From: an uncultured Verrucomicrobiota bacterium
GTDB lineage: Bacteria; Verrucomicrobiota; Verrucomicrobiia; Opitutales; Opitutaceae
Direction: 5' to 3'
Assembly (NCBI GenBank): GCA_903856725.1
Contig: CAIOCT010000050.1
Span: 1 to 64,000, forward strand
Length of the DNA stretch: 64,000 nucleotides
Shown: positions 15,668-25,272 of the stretch, piece after piece
Position numbering within the stretch: the stretch's first letter is position 1
How the letters are laid out: each line of letters begins with the position of its first letter
Notes under the pieces: generated by a model
Told to the model about the DNA's origin: nothing
Databases searched by the model: none
Seen by the model: only the letters and a program-made list of their open reading frames with translations
Program-made: the position numbers and the translations under genes

Positions 15668-16846
15668 ATGAACTCCATCGTGATCCTTTCAGCTACGCGA
15701 ACTCCCCTGGGTGCTTTTCAGGGCGCTCTTTCTACGGTGCCAGCTCCACGGCTGGGGGCAGCGGCGATTAAAGGCGCAGTGGCTCAGGCAGGCGTCGCGG
15801 CGGCGGATATCACCGACTGTCTCATGGGTAATGTCTTGTCTGCTGGTCAAGGGCAGGCGCCGGCCCGCCAAGCGGCCTTGCAGGCGGGCTTACCTGCGTC
15901 CGTGCGCTGCGTGACGATTAATAAAGTGTGTGGCTCGGGGTTGCAGGCCGTCATGCAGGCGGCGCATGCGCTGCAGGCCGGCGTGGGTGCAATGTACATT
16001 GCGGGGGGCATGGAAAATATGTCGCTCGCGCCTTACTTGTTACCGAAGGCTCGTGATGGTTATCGGTTGGGCCATCAACAAGTGGTTGATTCAGTAATCA
16101 CGGATGGGCTGTGGGATCCCTATAACAATATTCATATGGGGAATTGTGCGGAGCAATGTGCGGCCAAATATAAATTCACCCGGGCGCAACAAGATGCCTT
16201 CGCCATTACGAGCTTTCAGCGCGCCAATGCTACGCAGCAAGCGGGGCAATTTGTTGCTGAAATTACGCCCGTCGAACTCAGTGATGCCAAGGGCAACATC
16301 ACGCTTGTGAATCAGGACGAAAGTCCGGCACGGGTTAAGTACGATAAAATCCCCGCCTTGAAGCCCGCTTTTCAAAAAGACGGCACGATTACCCCGGCGA
16401 ATGCTTCTAGTCTTAACGATGGGGCCGCGGCACTTGTACTCACGACCGCGGCCCTGGCGGAGGCGCGTGGTTTGAAGCCCATCGCGCGCATCGTTTCGTT
16501 TGGCAGTCAGGCCCAGGATCCCTTGTGGTTTACAACGGCTCCTGTGCAAGCCACCCAAGCGGCCCTCGCCGCTGCTGGTTGGCAAGTGGCGGACGTTGAT
16601 CTGTGGGAAGTAAACGAAGCGTTTGCGGTGGTGCCGCTCGCGCTGCAACAGGAACTCGGAGTACCTGCGGATAAACTTAATGTGCGCGGCGGCGCGATTG
16701 CGCTCGGTCATCCGATTGGCGCCAGTGGCGCGCGCATTATCGTGACCCTCCTCGCTGCTCTCCAAGAACGCGGCGCGCGGCGCGGCGTCGCGACCATTTG
16801 CATCGGCGGTGGCGAAGGTCTCGCGGTATGCGTCGAACGGCTGTAA
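15668..16846 (+). CDS. Acetyl-CoA C-acetyltransferase (thiolase)
   Basis: This 392-residue protein has normal thiolase length and motifs: nucleophilic Cys in NKVCGSGLQAVMQAA, the NEAFAV loop, GGAIALGHPIGASGARI with the catalytic His, and the C-terminal CIGGGEG with the second catalytic Cys. It condenses two acetyl-CoA to acetoacetyl-CoA or runs the reverse thiolysis in the cytoplasm. A fused 3-oxoacid CoA-transferase gene starts 33 bp later, which together make an acetoacetate activation and cleavage route. Substrate range beyond C4 cannot be read from sequence. Confidence 0.93.
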   Translation: MNSIVILSATRTPLGAFQGALSTVPAPRLGAAAIKGAVAQAGVAAADITDCLMGNVLSAGQGQAPARQAALQAGLPASVRCVTINKVCGSGLQAVMQAAHALQAGVGAMYIAGGMENMSLAPYLLPKARDGYRLGHQQVVDSVITDGLWDPYNNIHMGNCAEQCAAKYKFTRAQQDAFAITSFQRANATQQAGQFVAEITPVELSDAKGNITLVNQDESPARVKYDKIPALKPAFQKDGTITPANASSLNDGAAALVLTTAALAEARGLKPIARIVSFGSQAQDPLWFTTAPVQATQAALAAAGWQVADVDLWEVNEAFAVVPLALQQELGVPADKLNVRGGAIALGHPIGASGARIIVTLLAALQERGARRGVATICIGGGEGLAVCVERL

Positions 16847-16878
16847 CTATTTAATCTTTTAAGAAATCGCTTACCCTC

Positions 16879-18228
16879 ATGAGTAAAGTTTACCCCAATG
16901 CCGTCACCGCACTCGCCGGCCTCTTGCAAGATCATCAAACCATCGCGGCCGGCGGCTTCGGGCTCTGTGGTATTCCAGAAAATCTTATCACGGCCTTGCG
17001 CGATAGTGGGGTGCAAGGCCTGACGATTGTGGGGAACAATGCTGGCGTTGACGGCTTCGGCATGGGCTTGTTGCTTGCGACGCGACAAATTAAAAAAGTG
17101 TTGGCCTCCTATGTGGGCGAGAACAAGGAATTCGAGCGGCAGGTACTCGCGGGCGAACTGGAGCTTGAGTTGATTCCTCAGGGCACGTTGGCCGAGCGAC
17201 TCCGCGCAGGCGGAGCTGGGATTCCCGGCTTCTATACGCGAACCGCGGTGGGCACGAAATTGGCGGAGGGCAAAGAGACTAAGTTATTTGACGGCCGAGA
17301 ATATGTGCTCGAGCCGAGCATTAAAGCGGATGTGGCTTTGGTTAAGGCGTGGCGCGGGGACAAAGCGGGTAATCTTATTTATCGAAAAACTGCCCGTAAT
17401 TTTAATCCAATGATCGCGACTTGCGGCCAAGTGTGCATCGCAGAAGTCGAAGAGCTGGTTGAGATTGGCGTCTTGGCTCCGGATGAAATTCACACCCCAG
17501 GCATTTATGTAGACCGAATTTTTCAAGGGAGCAATTATGAGAAACGCATCGAGTTTCGCACGGTTCGAGGGAGTGCCGCTGCCAAAAAAGAATCTCCGGT
17601 CCGCGAATTAATGGCACGGCGTGCGGCGCAGGAGTTACGTGATGGTTATCACGTTAATCTGGGCATCGGCATTCCCACGCTGGTGGCTAATTTTATCCCT
17701 GCAGGTATGAATGTCACCCTGCAGTCTGAAAATGGTTTACTAGGGATCGGGCCATTCCCTACCGAAGAGGCCGTGGATCCAGATCTTATTAATGCGGGCA
17801 AGCAAACCATCACCACTATTCCCGGTTCTGCTTTTTTCTCGAGTGCGGACTCCTTTGCGATGATCCGTGGCGGGCATATCGATTTATCTATTCTCGGCGC
17901 ACTCGAAGTGGCCGCTAATGGTGATATCGCTAATTGGATGGTGCCTGGAAAAATGGTGAAAGGCCCGGGCGGTGCGATGGATCTTGTCGCCGGAGTAAAG
18001 CGCGTTGTGGTCGTGATGGAGCATTGCGCTAAAGATGGCAGCCCAAAGATTTTGCCCCAATGCACTTTGCCGATCACTGGGCAGGGGGTCGTCAGTCTGA
18101 TTATTACTGATCTCGCGGTTTTCGAAGTATCTTCAGTCCGCGGCTTGCAGCTCAAGGAGCTGCACCCCGGAGTGACGCTCGAGGAAGTGCGCGCCAAAAC
18201 GGGGGCCCCCTTCAGTGTGATGCAGTAA
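16879..18228 (+). CDS. 3-oxoacid CoA-transferase, fused subunits A and B (SCOT-like)
   Basis: The 449-residue chain contains both halves of the CoA-transferase family I: subunit A (about 1-230, with [13 protein letters not shown]) and subunit B (about 245-449, with [14 protein letters not shown] and the catalytic Glu in SENGLLGIG). In bacteria the halves are more often separate genes; the fused form resembles mitochondrial succinyl-CoA:3-oxoacid CoA-transferase. It would move CoA from succinyl-CoA or acetyl-CoA to acetoacetate. With the thiolase just upstream it forms a two-gene ketone-body module. Confidence 0.93.
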   Translation: MSKVYPNAVTALAGLLQDHQTIAAGGFGLCGIPENLITALRDSGVQGLTIVGNNAGVDGFGMGLLLATRQIKKVLASYVGENKEFERQVLAGELELELIPQGTLAERLRAGGAGIPGFYTRTAVGTKLAEGKETKLFDGREYVLEPSIKADVALVKAWRGDKAGNLIYRKTARNFNPMIATCGQVCIAEVEELVEIGVLAPDEIHTPGIYVDRIFQGSNYEKRIEFRTVRGSAAAKKESPVRELMARRAAQELRDGYHVNLGIGIPTLVANFIPAGMNVTLQSENGLLGIGPFPTEEAVDPDLINAGKQTITTIPGSAFFSSADSFAMIRGGHIDLSILGALEVAANGDIANWMVPGKMVKGPGGAMDLVAGVKRVVVVMEHCAKDGSPKILPQCTLPITGQGVVSLIITDLAVFEVSSVRGLQLKELHPGVTLEEVRAKTGAPFSVMQ

Positions 18229-18292
18229 CGGCCGCCATGGTGCGTTCGCAGTTTGGCTTGTCGCGGACGTTTTCCATGAGTGTGATGATTTT

Positions 18293-19270
18293 ATGAGTCT
18301 GACAATTTGGACCAATTATAATCTGCGGCCTGAGGCCCATAAACTGTTTACCACCGGCTTGGCCGCGGCCGGTTGCCGCTTGCTGCAGTCCGCGAGCTCC
18401 ACCCGCTCGGTGTTAGTCGAAGCCGAGCCAGACCCCGCCTTGGCGGAAGCGGACATTGCGTATGGGCAGCCTACGCCGGCGGAAGTGATCGCGCATCAGC
18501 GCGTGCGCTGGCTGGCGCTCTCTTCAGCGGGTTACACTCGCTATGAGCGAGCGGATTTTCGGGCGGCGATGCAAACACGCGGGACCAAGGTCACTAACGC
18601 CTCGGCGGTGTTTGCGGATCCTTGTGCTCAGCAAATTCTAGCGGCCATGTTAGCCTTAGCCCGTAATTTACCCACGCAGTTGCGCAATCAAGATGGGGTA
18701 CGCGCTTGGCGCTATTTGGAAGATCGCTATTCGGCGTCAGTATTGACGGGGCAGACCGTCTTGTTGCTGGGGTTTGGCGCCATTGGCCGGCGGTTGGCCG
18801 CTTTGCTGGCTCCGTTTGGCGGTCGCGTGATTGCTTATCGACGCACGCCGCGGGGTGACGAAGGGATTGAGGTCGTCACTGACGCTGGCTTAGGCGCGGC
18901 GTTAGCGGCAGCGGATCACGTAGTTAATTTATTGCCCGACTCCGAGGCGACGCGGAATTTTATGGCTGCGGGCCGCTTCGCCCAGATGGCATCGAGCGCG
19001 CGTTTTTATAATATTGGTCGCGGCACGACCGTCGACCAAACAGCGCTCATCGCGGCGCTCACGGCTGGGCAGATCAGCGGCGCCTACTTAGATGTGATGG
19101 AACCGGAGCCACTCCCGCCCGAGCATCCGCTCTGGCAGGCGCCAAATTGTTTTATTACCTGCCACCTTGGCGGCGGTACGCGTGATCAAGATGAAAAACT
19201 TGTGCAGCATTTTTTGGCGAACTTGCACCGCTTTATCAAAGGGGATCCGCTGATCGACCAAGTCATGTGA
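18293..19270 (+). CDS. D-isomer 2-hydroxyacid dehydrogenase family protein
   Basis: The 325-residue protein has a Rossmann NAD-binding domain with VLLLGFGAIGRRLAALL (GxGxxG), the catalytic Arg in NIGRGTTVDQ, Glu in DVMEPEPLPPEHPLW and His in FITCHLGG. This is the arrangement of phosphoglycerate, hydroxypyruvate and related NAD(P)-dependent 2-hydroxyacid dehydrogenases in the cytoplasm. The specific substrate is not readable. It begins 64 bp after the CoA-transferase gene and may be co-transcribed, but no pathway link is evident. Confidence 0.88.
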   Translation: MSLTIWTNYNLRPEAHKLFTTGLAAAGCRLLQSASSTRSVLVEAEPDPALAEADIAYGQPTPAEVIAHQRVRWLALSSAGYTRYERADFRAAMQTRGTKVTNASAVFADPCAQQILAAMLALARNLPTQLRNQDGVRAWRYLEDRYSASVLTGQTVLLLGFGAIGRRLAALLAPFGGRVIAYRRTPRGDEGIEVVTDAGLGAALAAADHVVNLLPDSEATRNFMAAGRFAQMASSARFYNIGRGTTVDQTALIAALTAGQISGAYLDVMEPEPLPPEHPLWQAPNCFITCHLGGGTRDQDEKLVQHFLANLHRFIKGDPLIDQVM

Positions 19271-19309
19271 GCACGGTTTTACGGCTCACTTAAAAAATCT
19301 TACCGCCGG

Positions 19310-20029
19310 CTAAGCCGTGATCACCTTAGTGCCGGCGATATGATCATGCAGGCATCGGCGGTCTGCACGGAAGATGAAGGTCGAATCGACAACCCAAAAA
19401 ATAAACCCGAAGACGGGGATTTGCTCGATCATGAAAGGCAAATTAGCGCGTAACAGAAAAGCGCGATACCAGCCGGCGGCTGAACTATCATCGTGGCGGA
19501 CGATGCGGAGCCGGAGTAGCCATTTGCCAATCGTTTGACCGCGGCTTGCGAGCAGAAAAAATTGGATGAGTAACAGGCCGCCGAGAAAGGGGAGCGCTTG
19601 GGCGAGGTGCTCGTTGACGATATTGCTGGTGAGCTCAGTTATTTCGCTGAACGAACGCTGCTCGCCGCTGATAGCTTCGGCAAAAATGGTGCGCACTAAA
19701 GGGATGCTGATCGGTAGGTAGCACAAGGTCTTGAGGACTCCATCGATTAAAGCGGCCGGCAGGCGCAGCCAGCGGCTGGCTGCCTCAGGATCACCGGCGA
19801 TCACCGGCGTCATGGTCTCTGGTTCGTCAGTCACCGGGGGTGGTAGCGTCGCTGGCTCGGGGGCTCGACTGCTGAATTCGGTGAAATCTCCCAAGGTCTT
19901 CCATTCATCATCGCGGTCGCGCTTGGCTTTGGTGGCCAAGTTAGCGCGGCCATCACGAATCCACTCGATCACATTTCCCACAGTGACCGGGCCATATTCT
20001 TTTCCGTCTGAGCCCAAGATGATGAACAT
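19310..20029 (-). CDS. GYF_2-RDD family membrane protein
   Basis: This 239-residue protein has an N-terminal GYF_2-like domain (about 1-50, ILGSDGKEYGPVTVGNVIEW, typical of bacterial prokaryotic GYF domains), a Pro/Thr-rich linker, and a C-terminal RDD domain with two to three membrane helices (GQTIGKWLLRLRIVRHD). RDD proteins are membrane proteins of mostly unknown function, some proposed in transport. The combination with GYF_2 is common in Verrucomicrobiota and Planctomycetota. A short direct repeat of about 10 bp (gatcaccggc, twice near 19791) lies in the linker region. Confidence 0.82.
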   Translation of the reverse strand: MFIILGSDGKEYGPVTVGNVIEWIRDGRANLATKAKRDRDDEWKTLGDFTEFSSRAPEPATLPPPVTDEPETMTPVIAGDPEAASRWLRLPAALIDGVLKTLCYLPISIPLVRTIFAEAISGEQRSFSEITELTSNIVNEHLAQALPFLGGLLLIQFFLLASRGQTIGKWLLRLRIVRHDDSSAAGWYRAFLLRANLPFMIEQIPVFGFIFWVVDSTFIFRADRRCLHDHIAGTKVITA

Positions 20030-20098
20030 AAAGAAATGACTCTCAGTAAAAGCAGCGAGGCGTCAATGGCGCGCTGGCTCCGCAGGTGAAAATAGCCC

Positions 20099-21190
20099 TC
20101 ATTCCTCTCCTGATTTTTCCTGCACGCGTTGGCGAAGGCTCTTGGTTAGTTTTTTATGATGAGATTTGTGTTGTTGCTGGGCAGACCGATCGGTGCGGCG
20201 AACTTCATGAGCAGTCGCGCGGCCCAGGCGCTGGTAGCTTTGCCAACGAGCAAGGGTGAGCGTGCCGTCGGTGAGGGCAGCTTGGAGGGCGCAGCCGGGC
20301 TCTACCGTGTGGCTGCAATCACCAAAACGGCATTGGCTGGTCAGGGTAACGACATCAGCAAAAGCAGTTTCAATGCCTGCCTCCGCCTCCCATGGTTGGA
20401 TTTCACGCATACCAGGGGTATCGATCACGATTACGCCGTTGGGGGCGACGAGCAGTTCGCGCTGGGTCGTGGTGTGGCGCCCCTTGCCATCGACATCCCG
20501 CACCGCTTGGGTGTCCTGTAAATTTTCGCCAACGATGCGATTTATTAGGGTAGATTTGCCGACGCCGGACGAGCCAAGTAGAGCAATGGTGGCGCCCGGC
20601 GTAAGGTAGGGCGCGAGGGCTTTCAGGCCGCGGCGAGTTTGTGCACTGACGATAAACACTGGTACCTGCGGCGCGACGGTGGCGATTTCAGCGGATAAAG
20701 CGGCTGAGTTATCATCAGCGAGATCGGCCTTGTTTAGTAAAATGACGGGTTGGGCTCCGCTGGCCCAAGCTGCGGCGAGATAGCGTTCAAGGCGGTGTAG
20801 GTGGTAGTTGCCATCGAGAGCGCTGACGAGAAACACGGTATCGATGTTAGCGGCGACGATCTGCTCAATAATATCTTGGCCGGCGGCTTGGCGGGAGAAT
20901 TTCGTCCGGCGGGGGAGAATCGCGTGGATATGGACGCGGGCTTCTTCGCCGGTTTGCGGAGTGACGGCCACCCAGTCGCCAATCGCTGGAAAGGCAGACT
21001 GCGCCGCAGCGGTGTTAATAAATTTGCCGGAGCATGCACCAAGCTTAGCCCCGAACTCGCCGGTTACCTCAAAATAGCCTTTGAGCTCAAGCGTGACGCG
21101 CCCGGGCTGGCAACCCTCGGCCGCGTAGGGTGCGAAGGCTTGCGCGAAAAAATCTGTCCAGCCTAGTTCAGCCAGCGTCATGAGTGGCAT
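20099..21190 (-). CDS. rsgA: Ribosome small subunit-dependent GTPase A
   Basis: The 363-residue protein has an OB-fold N-terminus, a circularly permuted GTPase domain with NKADL before the P-loop GSSGVGKSTLINRI and switch DTPGMRE, and a zinc finger with CRFGDCSHTVEPGC. RsgA checks late maturation of the 30S subunit. The ATG at 21181 is an alternative start three codons in. Its start overlaps the end of the upstream YhbY gene, so the two ribosome-assembly factors are probably co-translated. Confidence 0.95.
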   Translation of the reverse strand: MPLMTLAELGWTDFFAQAFAPYAAEGCQPGRVTLELKGYFEVTGEFGAKLGACSGKFINTAAAQSAFPAIGDWVAVTPQTGEEARVHIHAILPRRTKFSRQAAGQDIIEQIVAANIDTVFLVSALDGNYHLHRLERYLAAAWASGAQPVILLNKADLADDNSAALSAEIATVAPQVPVFIVSAQTRRGLKALAPYLTPGATIALLGSSGVGKSTLINRIVGENLQDTQAVRDVDGKGRHTTTQRELLVAPNGVIVIDTPGMREIQPWEAEAGIETAFADVVTLTSQCRFGDCSHTVEPGCALQAALTDGTLTLARWQSYQRLGRATAHEVRRTDRSAQQQHKSHHKKLTKSLRQRVQEKSGEE

Positions 21191-21488
21191 TCAGCAATTT
21201 AGAACCTTCTGGGCCCGTGCGCCAAAAAAGCGCGGTGTGGCCGACGGCTCCGACGCACTCGCTTTGGGTGGCCAGAGCGAGGGCGGTGTGTAAAGCGGCG
21301 CGCGCATGGCGATCTTGGCCGCCGGTAATGCGGATTTTTACCAATTCGCGTTGAGTAAGCACGCGTTCGAGTTGGGCGATCAGGGTCGCAGTGGCCCCTT
21401 CTCGGCCGACTTGGAGGGAATCGGGCATCGTTTGGCCGAGGCCGCGGAGTTGGGTGCGTTGGGCGCCAGTGAGGGAAGCAGGAGACAT
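21168..21488 (-). CDS. YhbY-type CRM-domain RNA-binding protein
   Basis: From the ATG at 21488 the protein is 106 residues and starts MSPASLTGAQRTQLRGLGQT, followed by QVGREGATATLIAQLERVL and LVKIRI, the CRM (CRS1-YhbY) domain pattern. YhbY binds the pre-50S subunit. In-frame upstream codons to 21560 lack family similarity. It overlaps the rsgA start, which supports a shared role in ribosome assembly. Confidence 0.9.
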   Translation of the reverse strand: MSPASLTGAQRTQLRGLGQTMPDSLQVGREGATATLIAQLERVLTQRELVKIRITGGQDRHARAALHTALALATQSECVGAVGHTALFWRTGPEGSKLLNATHDAG

Positions 21489-21717
21489 AGTTCTAGACAT
21501 GACACGTGCGACGGGCAGGGGGAAGACTTGAAAAATAGTGTTTTTATCGCAGCAAGCCATGCACGACTAAAGCCAAAGAATGACGAGAGCAGTGGGGGGG
21601 AAGGGAATATTCTAAGGAATGATCCTCCATTCCCATCACCCTATACCGGTGTTGGCTATTAGCCCGACTCAGACGCGAGCCACGCAGGTTCGTTTTTCTC
21701 CCGGGGCTCAGGCCGTG

Positions 21718-22440
21718 ATGCGCACGGCGCTAACAACGAGCACTTTTCACTATTACGGTATTCCGCCACCGCCACGGATTCCGTGGTTGGCCTTAGTGAT
21801 TTCAGCGAGCTTCCATGCCGTTTTACTGTTGGGGTGGAATCACCATGCGGTCGTTAAGAAAGCCCCGATTGTAGCGGAGGCGGCAATTGAGATGTTGGTG
21901 ATGCCAGATCTGAAAGAAGACGAGGAGAAGCCCAAGATATTATCGGATGATGAGCCCTTGGCTGAACCGAGTGTGCAAGTGCCCATGCTCCAGGATATCC
22001 CTGTGCAGGTGCCCTTAGACGCTAGTTTTACGCAGCTGGTCGATTATACTATTCCCGCTAAAATCGACAGTGCGCCGAACAGTCTAACCGCAATTCCGCT
22101 CAATATTCAGCGGGGTCGACCGGATACGAGCAGCATTAAAGATCTTTTCAATATTTCTGATTTAGACCGTCCCCCCGAGCCCATCATTCAGCCGCCCCCC
22201 GTATTTCCTTATGAATTGAAGGCCGATGTATCTTATGCCCACGTGCGGGTAGGATTTATTGTGACCGCCGGCGGAGATGTCATTTTCCCTTACATTATTT
22301 CTAGCACCCATCGAGGCTTTGAGCGCCCTGCGCTTGATGGTGTTATAAAATGGAAATTTAAACCGGGCATGAAATTGGGCCGGAAGGTCAATACCCGCGT
22401 AATCCAGCCACTTGATTTTAGCATCAATGACGGAAAATAG
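21718..22440 (+). CDS. TonB-like energy transducer protein
   Basis: From the ATG at 21718 the protein is 240 residues: a short N-terminus, one membrane helix (about 22-40, WLALVISASFHAVLLLGW), a Pro/Glu-rich periplasmic linker, and a TonB-like C-terminal domain with VRVGFIVTAGGDVIFPYII and PALDGVIKWKFKPG. TonB proteins pass proton-motive energy to outer-membrane receptors. No exbB/exbD or receptor gene is adjacent, so the partner is unknown. Confidence 0.8.
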   Translation: MRTALTTSTFHYYGIPPPPRIPWLALVISASFHAVLLLGWNHHAVVKKAPIVAEAAIEMLVMPDLKEDEEKPKILSDDEPLAEPSVQVPMLQDIPVQVPLDASFTQLVDYTIPAKIDSAPNSLTAIPLNIQRGRPDTSSIKDLFNISDLDRPPEPIIQPPPVFPYELKADVSYAHVRVGFIVTAGGDVIFPYIISSTHRGFERPALDGVIKWKFKPGMKLGRKVNTRVIQPLDFSINDGK

Positions 22441-22478
22441 CCTTCCGGTCTGAAAATCGGGCGAGCCAGCCGCGAGCC

Positions 22479-23177
22479 CTAACGGCTGGCAAAGGTCTCC
22501 GGAGGCAGCGTGCGCCACTGCCCGACCGGCAGATCAGTTAGGCTCAGTGGGCCAAATTGGGCGCGATGCAGAGTGAGCACTTCACATCCTTGACTGGCAA
22601 ACATGCGGCGAACTTGGTGGTAGCGGCCTTCAGTCAAGGTGAGCTCAGCTGAGCGCGGAGTGATCACTTTTAAATCGGCGGAAGCGCATGGTTTGACTTC
22701 GTCTTTAAGCAAGAGCGTGCCGCTGGCAAAAATGGCGGCAAGGCCAGCTGGTAAATCACTAGCGAGCGTGGCGCGATAAACCTTAGGCACCTTGTGCTTG
22801 GGCGAGGTGAGTTGGTGCACGAGTTCGGTCTGATCTGTGAGCAGCAGCAGTCCGCTCGTGTCTTTGTCGAGCCGACCAATACTGGTGATCCCAGGATTGC
22901 GTTCGCGCCAACGCGGCGGGAGTAAGCTGTAAATATTCGGACCTTCACGCTCATCGTGCGAACAGACCAAGCCCACGGGTTTATGGAGCAAGAGCAGTAA
23001 ACCATCCGGATGATCCAGTGGGGCACCGTCTACCTGGACCTCAGCGGGATTCGCTTTGGCACCAAAATCTTTTTCAGTCACGCCACGCACGGTAACACGG
23101 CCAGCTTGAATCCAGCCGCGAGCCTCACGGCGTGAGCAGTAGCCGAGATTGGCGAGCAGTTGGTCAAGGCGGCGCAT
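22479..23177 (-). CDS. RsuA-type 16S/23S rRNA pseudouridine synthase
   Basis: The 232-residue protein starts with an S4 RNA-binding domain (MRRLDQLLANLGYCSRREAR) and has the catalytic Asp in SIGRLDKDTSGLLLLT, plus LTLTEGRYHQVRRMFA. This is the RsuA/RluB/RluE/RluF family that isomerises uridine in rRNA. Which position it modifies cannot be read from sequence. It is convergent with the TonB-like gene. Confidence 0.92.
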   Translation of the reverse strand: MRRLDQLLANLGYCSRREARGWIQAGRVTVRGVTEKDFGAKANPAEVQVDGAPLDHPDGLLLLLHKPVGLVCSHDEREGPNIYSLLPPRWRERNPGITSIGRLDKDTSGLLLLTDQTELVHQLTSPKHKVPKVYRATLASDLPAGLAAIFASGTLLLKDEVKPCASADLKVITPRSAELTLTEGRYHQVRRMFASQGCEVLTLHRAQFGPLSLTDLPVGQWRTLPPETFASR

Positions 23178-23312
23178 GCGCAGTGTTTGGACAGAATTAG
23201 CGAAATTGGGAAGCAGGATCGGGGCGGCTATTTAGAGCCAGAAATTTTCTGAGCGCCGCCGAAAAATATAAGCTGGCGTCAGACGGGGTGATGCAGGATG
23301 CGTTGAGTTCAT

Positions 23313-24737
23313 ATGTCATCTTGGGAATATAAATTGATCTCCAGTGGACCACTGGGTTTTGCGAACATGCAATTGCTCGAGCAACACCTTGGGCAGTTGG
23401 GTAAGGATGAATGGGAGATCATCAATTTTACCGCGAAGCCGGATAATCCTCTTGTATTTAATGGTCTGGCTCGTCGGCCCGTCGCTCGCGATTGGTTTCC
23501 GCCCGCCACGGCCAAGCCCGCTTATACGCCCCCGCCGCTTCCCGCTGAGGAAGATGACGGAAAAGATGAGCGCTCCTTTGCCGACGACTTGCCGCCCACG
23601 CGGCCGGTCAATGCGCCGCTCCCCATTGATTTAGGTCTCGGCAATTTTGATGACCTTGGTGGCAGTGAGGAAGACTTACCGACACTCTTTGAAGCTCTGC
23701 AGCCATTTTTGAGAAAAAACACTCATGGGGACCGCACCGTAGAGTTGGATTTCCTCGCCAAGAAATTTGAACAGGATGCGCGGGAAGTGCTCACTGCCTT
23801 TGAGGAATGCGGTTTACCGCTACCAGCCACGGGTGAGGCTAAAGGCGACGTGGTTGATTATGACGGGTCGCTTTATTGGTTGGAGCGCGATCAAAACGGC
23901 CGCATCTGGGTCAATACACGGGATAAGAAATTTAAGATCGCGCAGACGACCCCCGTCCCCGCTGAACAGCAACCCGCGCGCCCTGCCGCTCCTGTGGCTG
24001 CACCGCGTTCGGAGTCCCGGGTGGAACAACCGATTCGGCCTATTGAGGCTGTTTTTGCCGGATCGGATTCTTTCCTCGGTCGCATTCGCACTATGATGCG
24101 GCGCAATCGGCGCGGCCACGGCTGGTCCGGTAGCTTCCCTTATCTTACCAAAGCGTTGAAACTTGATGACGCGCAGTTGCTAGAAAAGTTGAGCGAATTT
24201 GGGCTGCGTTTATCGGGGGGCGATGAGCCCGTCTTGGCGCGGGAAGGTAATTTTGAATATTACCTCAACCGCAATCAGCGCGGAGAGATTTGGATTAATG
24301 CTGAAGAAAAACCGCTCGGTGCGGACGCGCCGGCGCCAGCACCGGTGGCGGCTGTTCCGCGGACAGCCGGGTCGGCGCGCGGCTCGGAAGATTCGCGTGA
24401 TGCTTTTGTGCCCACTAAAGGACGGTCGGCGGCGAAAGTCTTGCCGCCAGAAAATACTCTCACTGCAATGCGGCTCATGATGGAGCCCAAGAAACGCGGC
24501 GAAGGCGTCACCGCGCTCGTTAAAGACTTGGCTAAAAAATTAGAAAAAACTGAGGCGCAATTACAGGCAATCTTAGTGACCGCGGGACTCGAGCGGCCTA
24601 GTTCGCCCAAAGCTAAACCCACTTTTGCCGAGCACGGCGGAGAAATTTATTGGCTGAACGTTAATGCCAAGGGGCAAGTTTGGCTGAATGCTAAGCAGAC
24701 GGCCGCTAAAAAATCTCGCGCCAAAAAAGCTGATTAG
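23313..24737 (+). CDS. DUF4177-like protein with three tandem wing-like repeats
   Basis: The 474-residue protein opens with a DUF4177-like domain (SSWEYKLISSG, then QLGKDEWEIINF). Three diverged repeats of about 75 residues follow, each ending with a similar beta-hairpin: YWLERDQNGRIWVNTRDK, YYLNRNQRGEIWINAEEK and YWLNVNAKGQVWLNAKQT. Acidic and Pro/Ala-rich linkers separate them. The helical part plus terminal hairpin of each repeat suggests a winged-helix-like unit. The C-terminus is Lys-rich. A nucleic-acid-binding role is only inference. No paralogue is visible nearby. Confidence 0.82.
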   Translation: MSSWEYKLISSGPLGFANMQLLEQHLGQLGKDEWEIINFTAKPDNPLVFNGLARRPVARDWFPPATAKPAYTPPPLPAEEDDGKDERSFADDLPPTRPVNAPLPIDLGLGNFDDLGGSEEDLPTLFEALQPFLRKNTHGDRTVELDFLAKKFEQDAREVLTAFEECGLPLPATGEAKGDVVDYDGSLYWLERDQNGRIWVNTRDKKFKIAQTTPVPAEQQPARPAAPVAAPRSESRVEQPIRPIEAVFAGSDSFLGRIRTMMRRNRRGHGWSGSFPYLTKALKLDDAQLLEKLSEFGLRLSGGDEPVLAREGNFEYYLNRNQRGEIWINAEEKPLGADAPAPAPVAAVPRTAGSARGSEDSRDAFVPTKGRSAAKVLPPENTLTAMRLMMEPKKRGEGVTALVKDLAKKLEKTEAQLQAILVTAGLERPSSPKAKPTFAEHGGEIYWLNVNAKGQVWLNAKQTAAKKSRAKKAD

Positions 24738-24810
24738 TCAGTCCGCGCGGTGCCGCCAAGCTTGCCTCGGCGCCGCAAACGCTTAGGCTCGTGGTTCGGT
24801 TATTTTATTT

Positions 24811-25272
24811 ATGAGCCACGAAAAACGGTTTGCTGCCTTAAATTTAGCCCTGCCCCCACCGCCGCCGTTGGGGGGTATTTATCGCCCGGTAGTCATCGTG
24901 GGTTCGCTGGCTTATGTTTCTGGTCACGGCCCATTGCAGCTTGATGGGACGATGCTGACCGGCCGCGTGGGAGCTGATTTAACACTCGCTCAGGGGAAAT
25001 TTGCCGCGCGCCAAGTTGGGCTGACCATGCTCGCCACCTTGCGCCAAGAGCTCGGTTCATTGGATCGAATTAAGCGTCTCGTGAAAACACTGGGCCTCGT
25101 TAATGCCGCCGCTGATTTTACCCAGCATCCGCAGGTGATTAACGGCTATAGTGAGTTGATGGTTGAAGTATTCGGGCCGGAGCAAGGGATCGGCGCCCGC
25201 AGCGCGGTCGGCGCGGGCTCGCTGCCGGGTAATATTGCCGTCGAAATTGAGGCAATGTTTGAATTGGGGTGA
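24811..25272 (+). CDS. RidA/YjgF/YER057c/UK114 family protein
   Basis: This 153-residue protein resembles the longer RidA subfamily: YVSGHGPLQ near residue 35, a central helix, and SAVGAGSLPGNIAVEIEAMF at the C-terminus, where the usual Arg of the imine-binding site is replaced by sequence ARSAVGAGSL. Canonical RidA hydrolyses reactive enamines and imines from PLP enzymes. The next gene, a PLP-dependent aldolase-like enzyme, starts with a GTG overlapping this gene's stop (GTGA), so a functional pairing is plausible. Confidence 0.88.
   Translation: MSHEKRFAALNLALPPPPPLGGIYRPVVIVGSLAYVSGHGPLQLDGTMLTGRVGADLTLAQGKFAARQVGLTMLATLRQELGSLDRIKRLVKTLGLVNAAADFTQHPQVINGYSELMVEVFGPEQGIGARSAVGAGSLPGNIAVEIEAMFELG

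Noticed and set aside
16091-16765. Long antisense frame inside the thiolase gene (224 codons)
   Set aside because: It mirrors a well-conserved thiolase on the other strand and has no family motifs; shadow frame.
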